In this document: one piece after another, positions 1 through 10,325 of the stretch
Layout of the letters: the number at the start of each line of letters is the position of its first letter
Position numbering within the stretch: position 1 is the first letter of the stretch
Assembly (NCBI RefSeq): GCF_947487515.1
Contig: NZ_CANKWO010000002.1
Location: 682,001 to 746,000 of the forward strand
DNA: 64,000 bases
Direction of reading: 5' to 3'
Source: an uncultured Litoreibacter sp.
Lineage (GTDB): Bacteria; Pseudomonadota; Alphaproteobacteria; Rhodobacterales; Rhodobacteraceae
The notes under the pieces: model-generated
Databases searched by the model: none
The model's input: the letters and a program-made list of their open reading frames with translations, nothing else
Told to the model about the DNA's origin: nothing
Translations under genes and position numbers: made by a program

Positions 1-857
1 CCCTCTCCAGCATCGGTCAATTCAAGGAATTCTGCGATGTCACGCTTGCGTTCAAGGTCGTCAAACAGCGCACGGACCCGATCAAGCGCCTCTGAGTCTT
101 CGGCATTTTCAATCAGATTCGATCTGCCGCGAACGATTAGGCGTTCAATCTGTTCGTTCTCATTCTCCCAAACTGCCAATCCGGTTTTTACAAGGTCTTG
201 CGCTAGAATATCCAACTCCTGACGTCTGGACTTGATCTCTGTCTCAATACGCCCGCGCAGTTCGGTAATCGTGGAGCCCACAGCCAAAGCATTTAGAAAG
301 TTCGCAGCCTCGCGCATCGAGGACGGTGTTTGCCCAATTGGCGGCGTGAACACGCGGTTTTCTACATGGCCATCTGCAAAAACCAGCACCACCAAAGCGC
401 GATCTGCGGCAAGGCTTACAAATTCGATGTGCTTGATTGGCGCTTCGTGTTTCGGGGTCAAAACTAGGCTTGCGCCCTGTGTTAGACCCGATAATGCAGA
501 CCCCACCCGATCCAACATCACTCCGACATCACGGTCGTTACTTCCTAAAGTCGCGTCCAGCTTTTCGCGGTCTCGGGTGTTGACCTCATCTACTTCCAAC
601 AAGCCATCCACAAACATGCGCAGCCCTGCTTGTGTTGGAATACGGCCCGCCGACACATGAGGACTATCCAAAAGCCCCATCAGTTCCAGATCATGCATGA
701 CATTGCGAATGGTCGCGGCACTTACGCTTTCGCTAAGCGATTGGGACAATCTGCGCGAGCCCATCGGTTCCCCGTTGGAAAGATACGATTCGACGATCCG
801 CTGAAAAACCTCACGGCTACGGTCGTTCATCTGTGACAGGTTATCATCGCGGGTCAT
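1..857 (-). CDS. hrcA: Heat-inducible transcription repressor HrcA (3' end cut by window edge)
   Basis: HrcA represses heat-shock chaperone genes such as groESL by binding the CIRCE inverted repeat. About 285 residues are visible of a family of about 350; the C-terminus lies outside the window. Read on the minus strand the protein begins MTRDDNLSQMNDRSREVFQR. It has an N-terminal winged-helix region in which the segment SESVSAATIRNVMHDLELMG matches the HrcA DNA-contact helix, followed by the signature SAGRIPTQAG. The ATG at 857 is preceded by GAGAAG. It is divergent from rph across a 94-bp gap. I see no CIRCE element in that gap, so autoregulation is not evident here. Confidence 0.95.
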   Translation of the reverse strand, partial: MTRDDNLSQMNDRSREVFQRIVESYLSNGEPMGSRRLSQSLSESVSAATIRNVMHDLELMGLLDSPHVSAGRIPTQAGLRMFVDGLLEVDEVNTRDREKLDATLGSNDRDVGVMLDRVGSALSGLTQGASLVLTPKHEAPIKHIEFVSLAADRALVVLVFADGHVENRVFTPPIGQTPSSMREAANFLNALAVGSTITELRGRIETEIKSRRQELDILAQDLVKTGLAVWENENEQIERLIVRGRSNLIENAEDSEALDRVRALFDDLERKRDIAEFLELTDAGE

Positions 858-951
858 CGGGTATCTTCTCATCTTGGTGGCAGTCTTCAATGTGGCTTGC
901 AACCAAGCGTATCACAAGGGTAACTGAAAGCGTTCCAACAGGAGAGTTCAC

Positions 952-1665
952 ATGCGCCCATCCGGCCGCCAGCTAGACGAAATGCGTTCGATTACAATCG
1001 AGACCAATGTAACCCGCCACGCCGAAGGATCTTGCCTGATCAAATGCGGCGATACGCATGTTCTTTGCACCGCGTCAGTCGATGCCCGCGTGCCGTCATT
1101 TTTGCGCAATTCTGGGCTTGGGTGGGTCACTGCAGAATATGGAATGCTGCCGCGCGCAACTCATACGCGCATGAACCGCGAAGCCAAACGCGGGCAGTCG
1201 GGCCGTACACAAGAAATTCAGCGCCTGATCGGTCGTTCTTTGCGGGCCGGTGTAGATCGCGTGGCAATGGGCGAACGGCAGATCGTCGTGGATTGCGATG
1301 TAATCCAAGCAGATGGCGGCACGCGTTGCGCCTCTATCACTGGCGGTTGGGTGGCGCTGCGGCTTGCAGTAAACGCCCTGATGAAAGCCGGTGACATCAC
1401 TACTGACCCGTTAACCGATCATGTGGCTGCGGTTAGCTGCGGGATCTATGCCGGCCAGCCCGTTGTTGATCTGGACTACCCAGAAGACAGCGACGCGGGA
1501 ACGGACGCAAATTTTGTCATGACCGGCAGTCTTGGCCTGATCGAAGTGCAAGCCTCTGCAGAAGGTGCCACTTTCAGCCGTGACGAGTTGAACCAACTTA
1601 TGGATCTCGCCGAGAAAGGCGTGTCTGAACTTACCGCAGCCCAAAAAGCTGCTGTCGGGGGCTAG
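952..1665 (+). CDS. rph: Ribonuclease PH
   Basis: A phosphorolytic 3'-5' exoribonuclease that trims tRNA 3' ends, acting as a hexamer in the cytoplasm. The 237-aa product has the usual family length and opens with [12 protein letters not shown]. It carries the RNase PH core: [14 protein letters not shown], the conserved arginine-rich stretch after it, [20 protein letters not shown] and a [10 protein letters not shown] segment typical of the metal and phosphate site. A clear Shine-Dalgarno sequence, AGGAG, lies 7 bases before the ATG. It is followed after 3 bases by rdgB, so the two are almost certainly cotranscribed, as in many alphaproteobacteria. Confidence 0.97.
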   Translation: MRPSGRQLDEMRSITIETNVTRHAEGSCLIKCGDTHVLCTASVDARVPSFLRNSGLGWVTAEYGMLPRATHTRMNREAKRGQSGRTQEIQRLIGRSLRAGVDRVAMGERQIVVDCDVIQADGGTRCASITGGWVALRLAVNALMKAGDITTDPLTDHVAAVSCGIYAGQPVVDLDYPEDSDAGTDANFVMTGSLGLIEVQASAEGATFSRDELNQLMDLAEKGVSELTAAQKAAVGG

Positions 1666-1668
1666 GAT

Positions 1669-2277
1669 ATGCGCAAGTTCAGCGGTGATACCTTGCTGGT
1701 GGCCAGCCACAACAAAGGGAAACTCGAAGAAATCTCCGAGCTGCTCAAGCCGTATGGCATCACAGTAACCTCCGCCGCTGATCACAACCTGCCGGAGCCG
1801 GAGGAGACCGAAACCACATTCGTCGGAAACGCACGCATCAAAGCACATGCCGCAGCTAAAGCTACCGGCTTGCCAGCATTGGCCGATGACAGCGGGATCG
1901 AAGTGGATTGCCTAGACGGAGCACCTGGCGTCTACACTGCCGATTGGTCCGAAACACCAAACGGTCGCGACTTTGAGTTGGCAATGAACCGAACCTACCA
2001 AGAAATTCTCAAGACGGGATCACCCGCGCCGTGGATATCCCGTTTTTGCGCAACCTTGGTTCTGGCATGGCCAGACGGGCACGACGAGGTATTCGCCGGC
2101 ACCATGGAGGGCCAAGTCGTTTGGCCGATGCGCGGCGATCAAGGTCATGGGTATGATCCGATCTTTCAACCTGACGGATACGACATCACGTTTGGCGAAA
2201 TGGATCGTTGGGAGAAAAACAAAATCAGTCACCGCTCAGACGCTTTTGCAAAACTGGTAAAAGCCTTTGGTCCCTGA
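1669..2277 (+). CDS. rdgB: XTP/dITP diphosphatase (RdgB/HAM1)
   Basis: House-cleaning pyrophosphatase that removes non-canonical purine triphosphates (dITP, XTP) from the nucleotide pool. The 202-aa protein has the family N-terminal motif ASHNKGKLEEI, the ADDSGIEVDCLDGAPGVYTA active-site segment, and a GHGYDPIFQPDGYD motif near the C-terminus with the final ISHR. It sits 3 bases after rph and its last codons overlap the TTG start of hemW by 11 bases, which points to a translationally coupled rph-rdgB-hemW operon. Confidence 0.96.
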   Translation: MRKFSGDTLLVASHNKGKLEEISELLKPYGITVTSAADHNLPEPEETETTFVGNARIKAHAAAKATGLPALADDSGIEVDCLDGAPGVYTADWSETPNGRDFELAMNRTYQEILKTGSPAPWISRFCATLVLAWPDGHDEVFAGTMEGQVVWPMRGDQGHGYDPIFQPDGYDITFGEMDRWEKNKISHRSDAFAKLVKAFGP

Positions 2278-3427
2278 GAATTGGCAACGCGCGGGCTTTG
2301 GGGTCTATGTTCATTGGCCCTTTTGCCAAGCCAAATGCCCCTACTGCGATTTTAACAGTCACGTCGTCGCGAATGTAGATCAATCCGCGTGGGTTAGAGC
2401 CTATTTGCACGAGTTAGACAGGCTTGCACTGCAGACACCCGACAGGGTTGTCAGCACGATCTTCTTCGGCGGAGGAACCCCTAGCCTGATGCTACCGGAG
2501 ACCGTTGATGCGATCATTGATCGCATCCGGTCAAACTGGCGGTGCAGCAATGACATAGAGATTAACCTCGAGGCCAACCCCACCTCCGTAGAAGCGTCCC
2601 GATTTCTGGGATTCAAGGAAGCTGGCGTAAATCGAATTTCTATGGGCATTCAGGCGCTCAATGATCCCGATCTGAAGAAGCTTGGTCGACTACATAGCGT
2701 ATACGAGGCCGAGAAAGCCTTTGATGTTGCGCGAACCCTATTTGAGCGGGTGAGTTTTGATCTCATCTATGCGCGACAGGATCAATCTGCCGCTGATTGG
2801 GAGGCCGAGCTAACAAAGGCCCTTGGAATGGCTGTCGATCACCTGTCTCTTTATCAATTAACCATTGAAGACGGCACCGCCTTTGGCGATCGCTTTGCCC
2901 GCGGTGGACTTCAGGGGCTTCCCAGTGATGACCTCTCTGCAGATCTGTACGAGATCACTCAGTCTCTGACGCAAAAGTATGGGTTTGGGGCCTATGAAGT
3001 GTCTAATCATGCCAAACAGGGTCAAGAATCCCGTCATAATCTCATCTATTGGCGCGGTGGGGACTATGTTGGCGTAGGCCCTGGAGCACACGGACGATAT
3101 GATGTCGGCGACGCGCGCAAAGCTACTGAGACCTATTTAGGGCCTCAAAAGTGGCTAGACGCAGTGGCAAGCAGTGGGAATGGAGAAAGCAGCACCAATT
3201 TGCTGCCCAAATCGGAACAGGCCTTGGAGTATCTGTTGATGTCCCTAAGGCTATCCGAAGGATGTGATCTTCACCGCCTGAATGATCTTGATGGCAGCTT
3301 GGTTTCAGAAAATAAAATCAATGACTTAGTGACCACTGGTCACCTAATGGTTCAAGACCAACGCTTGATTGTACCACCGTCAGCGAAGATCCTGCTTAAC
3401 TCTATCCTTGGGCAACTGGTCGGGTAA
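2267..3427 (+). CDS. hemW: HemW-type radical SAM heme chaperone
   Basis: HemN-like radical SAM protein. The radical SAM cysteines are C20, C24 and C27 in a CX3CX2C motif, followed by Phe at position 29. True HemN has a fourth cysteine there, so this is HemW, thought to deliver heme to respiratory proteins rather than act as coproporphyrinogen dehydrogenase. The GGGTPS motif and the C-terminal HemN domain are present, and the 386-aa length fits. The start is TTG at 2267, overlapping rdgB; no ATG or GTG lies between it and the conserved GVYVHWPFC motif. It runs convergently into parB with a 2-bp gap. Confidence 0.94.
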   Translation: MVPENWQRAGFGVYVHWPFCQAKCPYCDFNSHVVANVDQSAWVRAYLHELDRLALQTPDRVVSTIFFGGGTPSLMLPETVDAIIDRIRSNWRCSNDIEINLEANPTSVEASRFLGFKEAGVNRISMGIQALNDPDLKKLGRLHSVYEAEKAFDVARTLFERVSFDLIYARQDQSAADWEAELTKALGMAVDHLSLYQLTIEDGTAFGDRFARGGLQGLPSDDLSADLYEITQSLTQKYGFGAYEVSNHAKQGQESRHNLIYWRGGDYVGVGPGAHGRYDVGDARKATETYLGPQKWLDAVASSGNGESSTNLLPKSEQALEYLLMSLRLSEGCDLHRLNDLDGSLVSENKINDLVTTGHLMVQDQRLIVPPSAKILLNSILGQLVG

Positions 3428-3429
3428 CC

Positions 3430-4311
3430 CTAATTTCCCACCAGCAAGCGGCAAACTTCATCAAGTTGTTCAAAGTCTTTGTAAGAGATCGTCACGCGGC
3501 CACCTTCAGTCCCAGCGATGTGATCAATGCTCACTGGCATCTTCAAGGTCGCGGATAGGTCGCCCTCTAACGCCTTGGTGTCAGGATCTTTTTCCGCCTT
3601 CGCTTTCCCTTTAGTAGGTTTTGCTTTCGGGGAATCTGCCTTTGCCAACCGCTCTGTTTCGCGAACGGACAGGCCTTCTTTCACGACCTTTCGAGCAAGT
3701 TCGCTAGCATTTTCAGATGTGATCAAAGCCCGCGCATGACCGCTGGAAAGATCCCCTTGGCGAAGCATCTGAATTACATCTTCCGGTAAACTCAGCAAGC
3801 GCATCAAATTGGCAATGTGACTACGGCTTTTCCCCAAGGCAGTCGCAAGCTGTTCCTGAGTGTGGCCGAATTTATCTTGAAGTTGGCGATAGCCCATCGC
3901 CTCTTCTACGGGGTTAAGATCCGCACGTTGAATATTTTCAATGATCGCTATTTCGAGAACTTCAGTGTCGTTCATCTCGCGAACAACCACCGGAACCTCG
4001 TGAACCTGAGCAATCTGGGCCGCCCGCCAGCGCCGCTCTCCGGCGATAATCTGAAACCCGTCAGAAGTGTTTGGATGCGTGCGCACGATCAGAGGCTGAA
4101 TAATGCCTTTTTCCCTGATAGATTCGGCCAGTTCATCAAGATCAGATTTAACAAAATCACGACGTGGTTGATCCGGATTGGGCTCAATTCGCTCAATTGG
4201 AACGATACGTTCACCCACGGCCCCTTTGGTTTCTTCTTTCTCCGGTGCAGTTACATCAATATCAGCCATCAACGCTGAAAGACCGCGACCAAGTCCTCGT
4301 TTTTCTGCCAT
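3430..4311 (-). CDS. parB: Chromosome partitioning protein ParB (parS-binding CTPase)
   Basis: ParB binds parS near the replication origin, spreads as a CTP-dependent clamp and guides origin segregation with ParA. The 293-aa product starts MAEKRGLGRGLSALMAD, a classic alphaproteobacterial ParB N-terminus with the ParA-stimulating basic patch. It carries the CTP-binding GERRWRA motif at residues 91-97, the ENIQR segment near 125 and a helix-turn-helix (TQEQLATALGKSRSHIANLM). A lysine-rich linker of about 20 residues precedes the dimerisation domain. An upstream in-frame ATG at 4383 would lie inside parA and is rejected. The start is 1 base after the parA stop, so the pair is cotranscribed. Confidence 0.97.
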   Translation of the reverse strand: MAEKRGLGRGLSALMADIDVTAPEKEETKGAVGERIVPIERIEPNPDQPRRDFVKSDLDELAESIREKGIIQPLIVRTHPNTSDGFQIIAGERRWRAAQIAQVHEVPVVVREMNDTEVLEIAIIENIQRADLNPVEEAMGYRQLQDKFGHTQEQLATALGKSRSHIANLMRLLSLPEDVIQMLRQGDLSSGHARALITSENASELARKVVKEGLSVRETERLAKADSPKAKPTKGKAKAEKDPDTKALEGDLSATLKMPVSIDHIAGTEGGRVTISYKDFEQLDEVCRLLVGN

Positions 4312-4312
4312 G

Positions 4313-5113
4313 TTAAGCTCCGTTCTGATGTAAGTGTCGTGAAAGCATTTCAGTCGCCAAAGACTTATACGCAACAGCGCCAAGAGAATTTGGATCGTAG
4401 TTTATGACTGGTAAACCAAATGAAGGCGCTTCACTTAACCTTACATTTCTTGGGATCATTGTCTTAAACACAAGATCTCGTAGGTTTTCACGCACATCCA
4501 ACTCTACTTGGTGGCACAAATTGTTGCGTCTATCATACATAGTTAACACAACACCTTCTAATCTTAGCTTTGAATTTGCGGTCTCTCGTATTTCTCGAAC
4601 GGAAAGCATCAGCTGTGAAAGCCCCTCCAGCGCGAAAAATTCAGCCTGAAGGGGAACCAAGACAGAGTCAGACGCGACCATCGCGTTCAGAGTCAGCAAG
4701 TTCAGTGACGGAGGGCAGTCAATCAGGATGTAATCCAAATCTAGGGCGTCTACATCAGGGCCCGTTAAGGCATCACTAATCAAGAATACCCGCCGCGCAG
4801 TCGAGACCAATTCAAGATCAGCCGAACTAAGATCGGAGTTCGCCGGAGAGATAAACAAATTCGGAACTTCTGTTTTACGAAGTATTTCGGACAGCGGTTT
4901 TTCGTTGAGGAGAAGGTCATATGTAGTATGTTCACGATCACCGTGATCTACACCTAGGCCTGTGGACGCGTTACCTTGTGGATCAAGATCAATCAACGCG
5001 ACGCGCAAGCCCTTTGCTGCCAAGGACGCACCAAGGTTAATTGTGGTTGTTGTCTTCCCCACACCACCCTTTTGGTTTGCGACAGAGATGATCTTAGGAG
5101 GCTTTTTTGCCAT
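4313..5113 (-). CDS. parA: Chromosome partitioning ATPase ParA
   Basis: ParA/Soj-type ATPase that binds DNA non-specifically when ATP-bound and drives movement of ParB-parS complexes. The deviant Walker A motif KGGVGKTT at residues 15-22, the ALIDLDPQGNAS Walker A' and the YILIDCPPSLNLL Walker B region are all visible. The 266-aa length and the lack of an N-terminal DNA-binding extension mark the chromosomal type rather than a plasmid ParA. Its ATG directly follows the rsmG stop codon with no gap, giving a rsmG-parA-parB transcription unit. Confidence 0.98.
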   Translation of the reverse strand: MAKKPPKIISVANQKGGVGKTTTTINLGASLAAKGLRVALIDLDPQGNASTGLGVDHGDREHTTYDLLLNEKPLSEILRKTEVPNLFISPANSDLSSADLELVSTARRVFLISDALTGPDVDALDLDYILIDCPPSLNLLTLNAMVASDSVLVPLQAEFFALEGLSQLMLSVREIRETANSKLRLEGVVLTMYDRRNNLCHQVELDVRENLRDLVFKTMIPRNVRLSEAPSFGLPVINYDPNSLGAVAYKSLATEMLSRHLHQNGA

Positions 5114-5746
5114 TTATGTCGCTCGCTTCAAGCCAGTTATAGCCAGCAAAGCTGACTCGGAATTCGTTGCACTTGTTTGTTTTTCAACATGAAATTCCCA
5201 CATTTGAGATGCCGTGTCCAGTTCGAGCTGATGCTGCGCCCCTTTTAGGAACAGCCCCGTTCCGTCAGCGCTCATATGTGTTTTCGTCATTTCAAATAGA
5301 TCGCTCAACGGCGCCAATGCGCGCGCAGTCACAACATCGGCATTTTGAGAAGGAATATTCTCTACTCGCTCAGCAAAAACCGTAACGTTCAAACCCATTT
5401 CACGTGCGGCGGTAGTTAGAAATGCTGATTTCCGAACATCGGATTCCACTAAGGAAACGCTCAATTCAGGGCGCTTCTCAGTCGCCATCGCCGCAATCAC
5501 TAAGCCTGGAAAGCCACCGCCCGATCCGAAGTCGATCAACCTTTCGGCAGTTTCCGGAATGGCCTGAAAAACTTGTGCAGAATCCAAGAAATGGCGTGAC
5601 CAAATCTGTGAAGCGGTTGATTTGGCAATCAGGTTTATCTTGGACGTCCACTTTATCAGCAGATTTTCATAAACTTGAAGCTTCTCCACTGTTTCACGTG
5701 AAACATTTTGATCTAAAGCGAAGAGTTCCTGCTCACGTGCGCTCAT
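5114..5746 (-). CDS. rsmG: 16S rRNA (guanine-N7) methyltransferase RsmG (GidB)
   Basis: SAM-dependent methyltransferase that makes m7G in the 530 loop of 16S rRNA. The SAM-binding motif [17 protein letters not shown], lies near residue 70, and the N-terminal RHFLDSAQ segment is typical. The 210-aa length is normal. Codons 14-19 (NVSRET) are formed by a perfect parS site, so this gene carries a chromosome-segregation site in its coding sequence. It overlaps mnmG by 4 bases (ATGA) and abuts parA, keeping the conserved mnmG-rsmG-parA-parB order seen next to many bacterial origins. Confidence 0.97.
   Translation of the reverse strand: MSAREQELFALDQNVSRETVEKLQVYENLLIKWTSKINLIAKSTASQIWSRHFLDSAQVFQAIPETAERLIDFGSGGGFPGLVIAAMATEKRPELSVSLVESDVRKSAFLTTAAREMGLNVTVFAERVENIPSQNADVVTARALAPLSDLFEMTKTHMSADGTGLFLKGAQHQLELDTASQMWEFHVEKQTSATNSESALLAITGLKRAT
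5690..5705. promoter_or_regulatory. parS centromere site (within rsmG)
   Basis: The 16 bases TGTTTCACGTGAAACA are a perfect palindrome and match the universal bacterial parS consensus exactly. The site lies in the 5' part of rsmG and encodes part of NVSRET. It is about 0.6 kb from the start of parA and about 5 kb from the proposed origin. It is the expected loading site for ParB. Confidence 0.95.
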
Positions 5747-7617
5747 CCGACACGCCTCTTATTGGACTTAAGGCGGCCCAGTATAAGCGTAAGCGCTGCT
5801 GGAGTAATCCCATCAACCTTTGCCGCTTGGGCAAGAGATGAAGGCTTCGCACGATTGAGCTTCGCCTTTAACTCGTTTGATAGGCCGACCAGTGAGTCAA
5901 AATCAAAATCATCTTCAATTACAATCGCTTCATCACGCTGAAGAGCTTCAGCATCCTTGTTTTGCCGTCCAATATAGTTGGCATAGAGCGCATCTCTGGA
6001 AATCTGAGTTGAGATTTCAGGCTCGTATGACCCGGCATTCGGCAGCAAAGACGTCAACGCCTTTAGATCAACATCGGGGAAGGATAGCAGTTCAAATGCG
6101 GAACGTCTTTTGCCATCTTTATTGACCCTTAAACCAACCTTCTCTGCTTCTTGAGGCGAAACAAGGACAGCATCCAGATCAGCACGAATGGCATCCAGTT
6201 TCTGTTTCTTAACTTCGAACAGGTGCTGACGCTCTTGGCCCACACAGCCAATCTTCACGCCACGCATGGTTAACCGTTGATCAGCATTATCTGCACGAAG
6301 CGACATGCGAAACTCTGCTCTAGATGTAAACATCCGATATGGTTCAAGCACGCCTCGCGTGGTGAGGTCATCCACCATCACCCCAATATAGGCTTCTGCG
6401 CGGCTAAGAATGAATTCTTCTTTTCTCCGAACTCGATTGGCAGCGTTAACGCCCGCCATGAGACCCTGCGCACCAGCCTCTTCATAACCCGTGGTCCCAT
6501 TGATCTGCCCAGCCAAATACAGGCCTGAAACTGCTCTTAACTCAAGCGTTTGCTTTAGCGCTCTGGGGTCAATGTAGTCATACTCAATCGCATATCCAGG
6601 TTGCAAAATCTTAGCGTTTTCAAGCCCTTGAATGGAATGTACGTAGTTTTCCTGAACTTCGATCGGCAACGAAGTAGAGATTCCATTAGGATAGACTGCG
6701 TTGCTTTGCAGCCCTTCGGGTTCAAGGAATACTTGATGAGACGTTTTGTCAGCAAACCGAACAATTTTATCTTCAATAGATGGGCAGTACCTAGGTCCAA
6801 CCCCGTCGATGTGCCCGCCATACATTGCGGATCGATCTAGATTATCCCGAATTATGTCGTGGGTTTTCTCATTTGTGTGCGTAATGGCGCAGTAAATCTG
6901 TCGCGCGGCAGGCTTTTTCGACATGAAGGAGAATAGTTCAGGCATATCATCGCCCGGTTGCTCTTCCAGCTCCGACCAATTGATCGTGTCACTGGCCAAA
7001 CGCGGTGGAGTACCCGTTTTCAACCGCCCCATATCCACGCCAAAGCTATCAATACGCTCAGCAAGCTTGACGACTGCATCGTCTCCGATCCGGCCACCAG
7101 GCCGCGAAACATCTCCGATGTGAATAACGCCTCGCAAGAATGTCCCAGTGGTTAGAACGACTGCTCCACATTCAACTGTGGATCCATCTTTCAAGCAAAC
7201 ACCGGTTACGCGATCTCCAACCATGGTAAGATCAGAGACTTCCCCCTCAACCACTGTCAAATTGGCTTGGGCTGCAATAAGCGACTGAATCGCCTTACGA
7301 TACAGATCGCGATCCGCCTGAGCCCGCGGCCCTTGAACGGCTGGGCCCTTCCTGCGATTCAACAGTCGAAATTGAATACCAGCAGCGTCTGCAGCCTTCC
7401 CCATTATTCCGTCAAGCGCATCAATTTCGCGCACCAAATGGCCTTTTCCCAACCCGCCAATTGCTGGGTTGCAGGACATAACGCCAATAGTATCAGCCTT
7501 TTGCGTTATCAAAGCAGTGTGCGCGCCAGTTCGGGCGGCAGCGTGAGCAGCTTCCGTACCAGCGTGTCCGCCACCAATGACGACAACATCAAATTTCGAA
7601 TGTTTCACGTGAAACAC
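5743..7617 (-). CDS. mnmG: tRNA uridine 5-carboxymethylaminomethyl modification enzyme MnmG (GidA)
   Basis: FAD-dependent enzyme that, with MnmE, installs the cmnm5U modification at tRNA wobble position 34. The N-terminal dinucleotide-binding motif [13 protein letters not shown], the [14 protein letters not shown]-type segment (here [12 protein letters not shown]) and the C-terminal helical domain are all present. The length of 624 aa is typical. The first residues MFHVKH are translated from a perfect parS site whose ATG is the start codon; this N-terminus is characteristic of Rhodobacterales. mnmE ends 2 bp upstream and rsmG overlaps the 3' end by 4 bases. Confidence 0.98.
   Translation of the reverse strand: MFHVKHSKFDVVVIGGGHAGTEAAHAAARTGAHTALITQKADTIGVMSCNPAIGGLGKGHLVREIDALDGIMGKAADAAGIQFRLLNRRKGPAVQGPRAQADRDLYRKAIQSLIAAQANLTVVEGEVSDLTMVGDRVTGVCLKDGSTVECGAVVLTTGTFLRGVIHIGDVSRPGGRIGDDAVVKLAERIDSFGVDMGRLKTGTPPRLASDTINWSELEEQPGDDMPELFSFMSKKPAARQIYCAITHTNEKTHDIIRDNLDRSAMYGGHIDGVGPRYCPSIEDKIVRFADKTSHQVFLEPEGLQSNAVYPNGISTSLPIEVQENYVHSIQGLENAKILQPGYAIEYDYIDPRALKQTLELRAVSGLYLAGQINGTTGYEEAGAQGLMAGVNAANRVRRKEEFILSRAEAYIGVMVDDLTTRGVLEPYRMFTSRAEFRMSLRADNADQRLTMRGVKIGCVGQERQHLFEVKKQKLDAIRADLDAVLVSPQEAEKVGLRVNKDGKRRSAFELLSFPDVDLKALTSLLPNAGSYEPEISTQISRDALYANYIGRQNKDAEALQRDEAIVIEDDFDFDSLVGLSNELKAKLNRAKPSSLAQAAKVDGITPAALTLILGRLKSNKRRVG
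7601..7616. promoter_or_regulatory. parS centromere site (start of mnmG)
   Basis: A second perfect TGTTTCACGTGAAACA palindrome. It overlaps the mnmG start codon: the first base of the ATG is at 7617 and the rest falls in the palindrome, which is read as MFHVKH. It lies about 1.9 kb from the first parS and about 3.2 kb from the proposed origin. Confidence 0.95.
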
Positions 7618-7619
7618 TC

Positions 7620-8900
7620 CTATTTACCAAGACAAAAACTTGCGAAAATCTCATCCAACACGGATTCGACGTCCACGCGACCTATCATACTTTCCAATGC
7701 GCGCACCGCTGTCCGCAGCTCTTCAGCAGCTATTTCCGCACGATCCATTCCATATAGCATTTCTTCGTCACAACTAAATAGCGCTTTCGATGCTTTCATC
7801 AACGCCACGCGATGTCGTTCACGAACTGCTAAACCTGCGCCCGCTGCCCTCGACTCAAGTGCGCTGAACACATCTCCCAACAGATCAGCGACCCCTTCAC
7901 CGGTTAACCCGGAGATACCGACGCCGCATTGATCAGACTTACCACGGACGACAAGGTCATCTGACTGAACAGCGATCCTGTCATCGACCCCATTCTCATC
8001 AACGAGAAACACACGCAGATCAGCGGATTGGGCGCGCCTGACCGCAAGGTCAATCCCCAAGGCTTCCACTTCGTCTTCAGTTTCTCGCAATCCAGCCGTG
8101 TCGAGGAAAGTTATTGGTAGGCCTCGAATGTCCATCCGAACTTCCACAATGTCCCGCGTAGTCCCCGCCACTGACGAGGTAATAGCAGCGTCACGACCAG
8201 CTAAAGCATTGAGAAGTGTGGATTTCCCGATGTTTGGGGGGCCTACTATAGCAACTTCGAAGCCGTCTCGAATGCGCTCTGCCGCGCCGACGCCATCGGC
8301 CATTATGTCTAGCTCTGCCCGAACCCCATTGGTAAGGTTTCGAACCTCCGGTGACACATCAACTGGCACGTCTTCATCGGCGAAGTCGATTGTTGCCTCC
8401 AGCAGCGCCGCTGCACGGACCAAGTCCTGCCGCCAAGCTTCTGCTTTTTTTCCCAATGCACCACTGAACACACGAACAGCTTGCTTGCGTTGCGCTTCGG
8501 TTTCCGCATCAATCAGATCGGCAAGTCCTTCGACTTGCGCTAGGTCGAGGCTCCCATTCTCCAACGCACGCCGCGTAAACTCACCTGGTTCAGCCAGCCT
8601 TAAGCCATCCATATCACCAAGCTGTTTTAGAACGGCCGAAACAATTGCTGGGCTTCCATGGGTCTGGATCTCAACGACTTCTTCGCCCGTAAAGCTAGCG
8701 CCATGATCAAAACCAAGAATAAGCGCCTGATCGATCAATTCACCGTCTAAATCATAGATAGAAGCAAGAACGGGCTTTCGGGTAGGAACTGAACGGCGCG
8801 CCAGCTTAGAAACCACAGATAGCGCCTCTGGTCCAGAAATTCTGACTATAGAAACACCAGCCTTACCCCGCGCAGTCGCGAGGGCGAATATCGTATCCAT
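7620..8900 (-). CDS. mnmE: tRNA modification GTPase MnmE (TrmE)
   Basis: Partner of MnmG in wobble uridine modification; a potassium-activated GTPase with an N-terminal formyl-tetrahydrofolate-binding domain. The N-terminal segment [20 protein letters not shown] is typical. The G1 motif GPPNIGKST lies at residues 220-228, the G2/G3 loop carries TTRDIVEVR and DTAGLRET, and the protein ends in the conserved C-terminal CLGK. The 426-aa length is slightly short of the 430-455 usual, as is common in Rhodobacteraceae. It follows rho after 31 bp that contain only a weak 6-bp hairpin, so read-through from rho is likely. Confidence 0.97.
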   Translation of the reverse strand: MDTIFALATARGKAGVSIVRISGPEALSVVSKLARRSVPTRKPVLASIYDLDGELIDQALILGFDHGASFTGEEVVEIQTHGSPAIVSAVLKQLGDMDGLRLAEPGEFTRRALENGSLDLAQVEGLADLIDAETEAQRKQAVRVFSGALGKKAEAWRQDLVRAAALLEATIDFADEDVPVDVSPEVRNLTNGVRAELDIMADGVGAAERIRDGFEVAIVGPPNIGKSTLLNALAGRDAAITSSVAGTTRDIVEVRMDIRGLPITFLDTAGLRETEDEVEALGIDLAVRRAQSADLRVFLVDENGVDDRIAVQSDDLVVRGKSDQCGVGISGLTGEGVADLLGDVFSALESRAAGAGLAVRERHRVALMKASKALFSCDEEMLYGMDRAEIAAEELRTAVRALESMIGRVDVESVLDEIFASFCLGK

Positions 8901-8931
8901 ATTCTCATACCTTACTGTTTTTAAACAGAAA

Positions 8932-10203
8932 TTAGGTGTTCATCGAGTCGAAGAAATCTGAATTTGACTTGGTTTGCTTCAACTTACCAATCAGGAACTC
9001 AATCGCGTCAGTGGTCCCCATGGGGTTCAGAATACGGCGCAATACAAAGGTCTTCTGCAGATCATTCTTATCGACCAACAGCTCTTCTTTACGCGTCCCA
9101 GATTTAAGAATGTCCATCGCAGGGAACACACGTTTATCTGCAACCTTACGGTCCAATACGATTTCGGAGTTACCAGTCCCTTTGAATTCCTCAAAGATAA
9201 CCTCGTCCATGCGCGATCCAGTATCGATCAACGCAGTGGCGATGATCGTCAAAGAGCCACCCTCTTCAATGTTGCGGGCAGCCCCAAAGAAGCGTTTTGG
9301 GCGCTGTAGGGCGTTGGCATCAACACCACCGGTCAACACCTTACCGGAGGAAGGGACCACAGTGTTAAATGCACGGCCCAGACGCGTGATGGAATCCAGC
9401 AGGATCACAACATCACGTTTATGTTCCACAAGGCGTTTCGCCTTCTCGATGACCATTTCTGACACGCCAACGTGGCGGGTAGCCGGTTCATCAAAGGTAG
9501 AGCTTACGACCTCACCCTTAACGGAACGTTGCATGTCGGTAACTTCTTCCGGACGCTCATCAATCAAAAGCACGATCAGATAGCATTCTGGATGATTTTG
9601 TTCGATCGATTTAGCGATATTTTGCAGCAAAACCGTCTTACCAGTCCGCGGCGGAGCAACGATCAACGAACGTTGACCCTTCCCGATTGGCGCAACCAGA
9701 TCAATAATCCGCGCCGAGCGATCCTTGATCGTCGGATCTTGCAGTTCCATATTCAACCGCTCGTCGGGGTAGAGCGGCGTCAAATTGTCAAAAGACACCT
9801 TATGACGGGCCTTTTCCGGATCTTCGAAGTTAATCAAAGTCACCGATGTGATTGTAAAGTAGCGCTCATTCTCGCCGGGCGCGCTCATCACGCCTTCCAC
9901 CGTATCCCCTGTCCGCAGGGAATGTTTACGAATCATATCCGGCGACAGGTAGATGTCGTCGGGGCCTGGTAGATAGTTAGCCTCAGGAGATCGCAAAAAC
10001 CCGAACCCGTCTTGAAGAACCTCCAAAACACCGTCGCCCGAAATTTCCCAACCGTCTTCCGCCTGCTCCTTGAGGATCGAGAACATGATGTCCCCTTTCC
10101 GCATCGTCGAGGCGTTCTCAATCTCCAGCTCCTCAGCCATGGCCACCAGCTCTGCGGGGCTGGTTTTCTTAAGGTCAGCGAGATTCATCTTTTCTTCGGA
10201 CAT
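8932..10203 (-). CDS. rho: Transcription termination factor Rho
   Basis: Hexameric RNA-dependent ATPase/helicase that terminates transcription. The N-terminal helical domain begins [15 protein letters not shown]; the cold-shock-like RNA-binding domain contains DGFGFLRSP. The Walker A motif APPRTGKT is at residues 183-190, followed by [13 protein letters not shown] and the Q-loop/R-loop region. The length of 423 aa is normal, with no large N-terminal insertion. A 122-bp leader separates it from hemJ; rho leaders are often autoregulated, but I see no decisive element here. Confidence 0.98.
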   Translation of the reverse strand: MSEEKMNLADLKKTSPAELVAMAEELEIENASTMRKGDIMFSILKEQAEDGWEISGDGVLEVLQDGFGFLRSPEANYLPGPDDIYLSPDMIRKHSLRTGDTVEGVMSAPGENERYFTITSVTLINFEDPEKARHKVSFDNLTPLYPDERLNMELQDPTIKDRSARIIDLVAPIGKGQRSLIVAPPRTGKTVLLQNIAKSIEQNHPECYLIVLLIDERPEEVTDMQRSVKGEVVSSTFDEPATRHVGVSEMVIEKAKRLVEHKRDVVILLDSITRLGRAFNTVVPSSGKVLTGGVDANALQRPKRFFGAARNIEEGGSLTIIATALIDTGSRMDEVIFEEFKGTGNSEIVLDRKVADKRVFPAMDILKSGTRKEELLVDKNDLQKTFVLRRILNPMGTTDAIEFLIGKLKQTKSNSDFFDSMNT

Positions 10204-10325
10204 AATAGGTCACCCAATTCAGGCGGCGGTCAAGCCAGTCGGATATGTAATATTCAGGGAGTCATGGCAGCCGGACGGCTACTGACGCGGTAACTAGACT
10301 TCAAACAAGTCCAAGTCAATGTTGA

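Noticed and set aside
5390-5412. parS-like half site (TTTCACGTG) inside rsmG
   Set aside because: Only one arm matches; the right arm (CGGCGG) does not, so ParB binding is unlikely.
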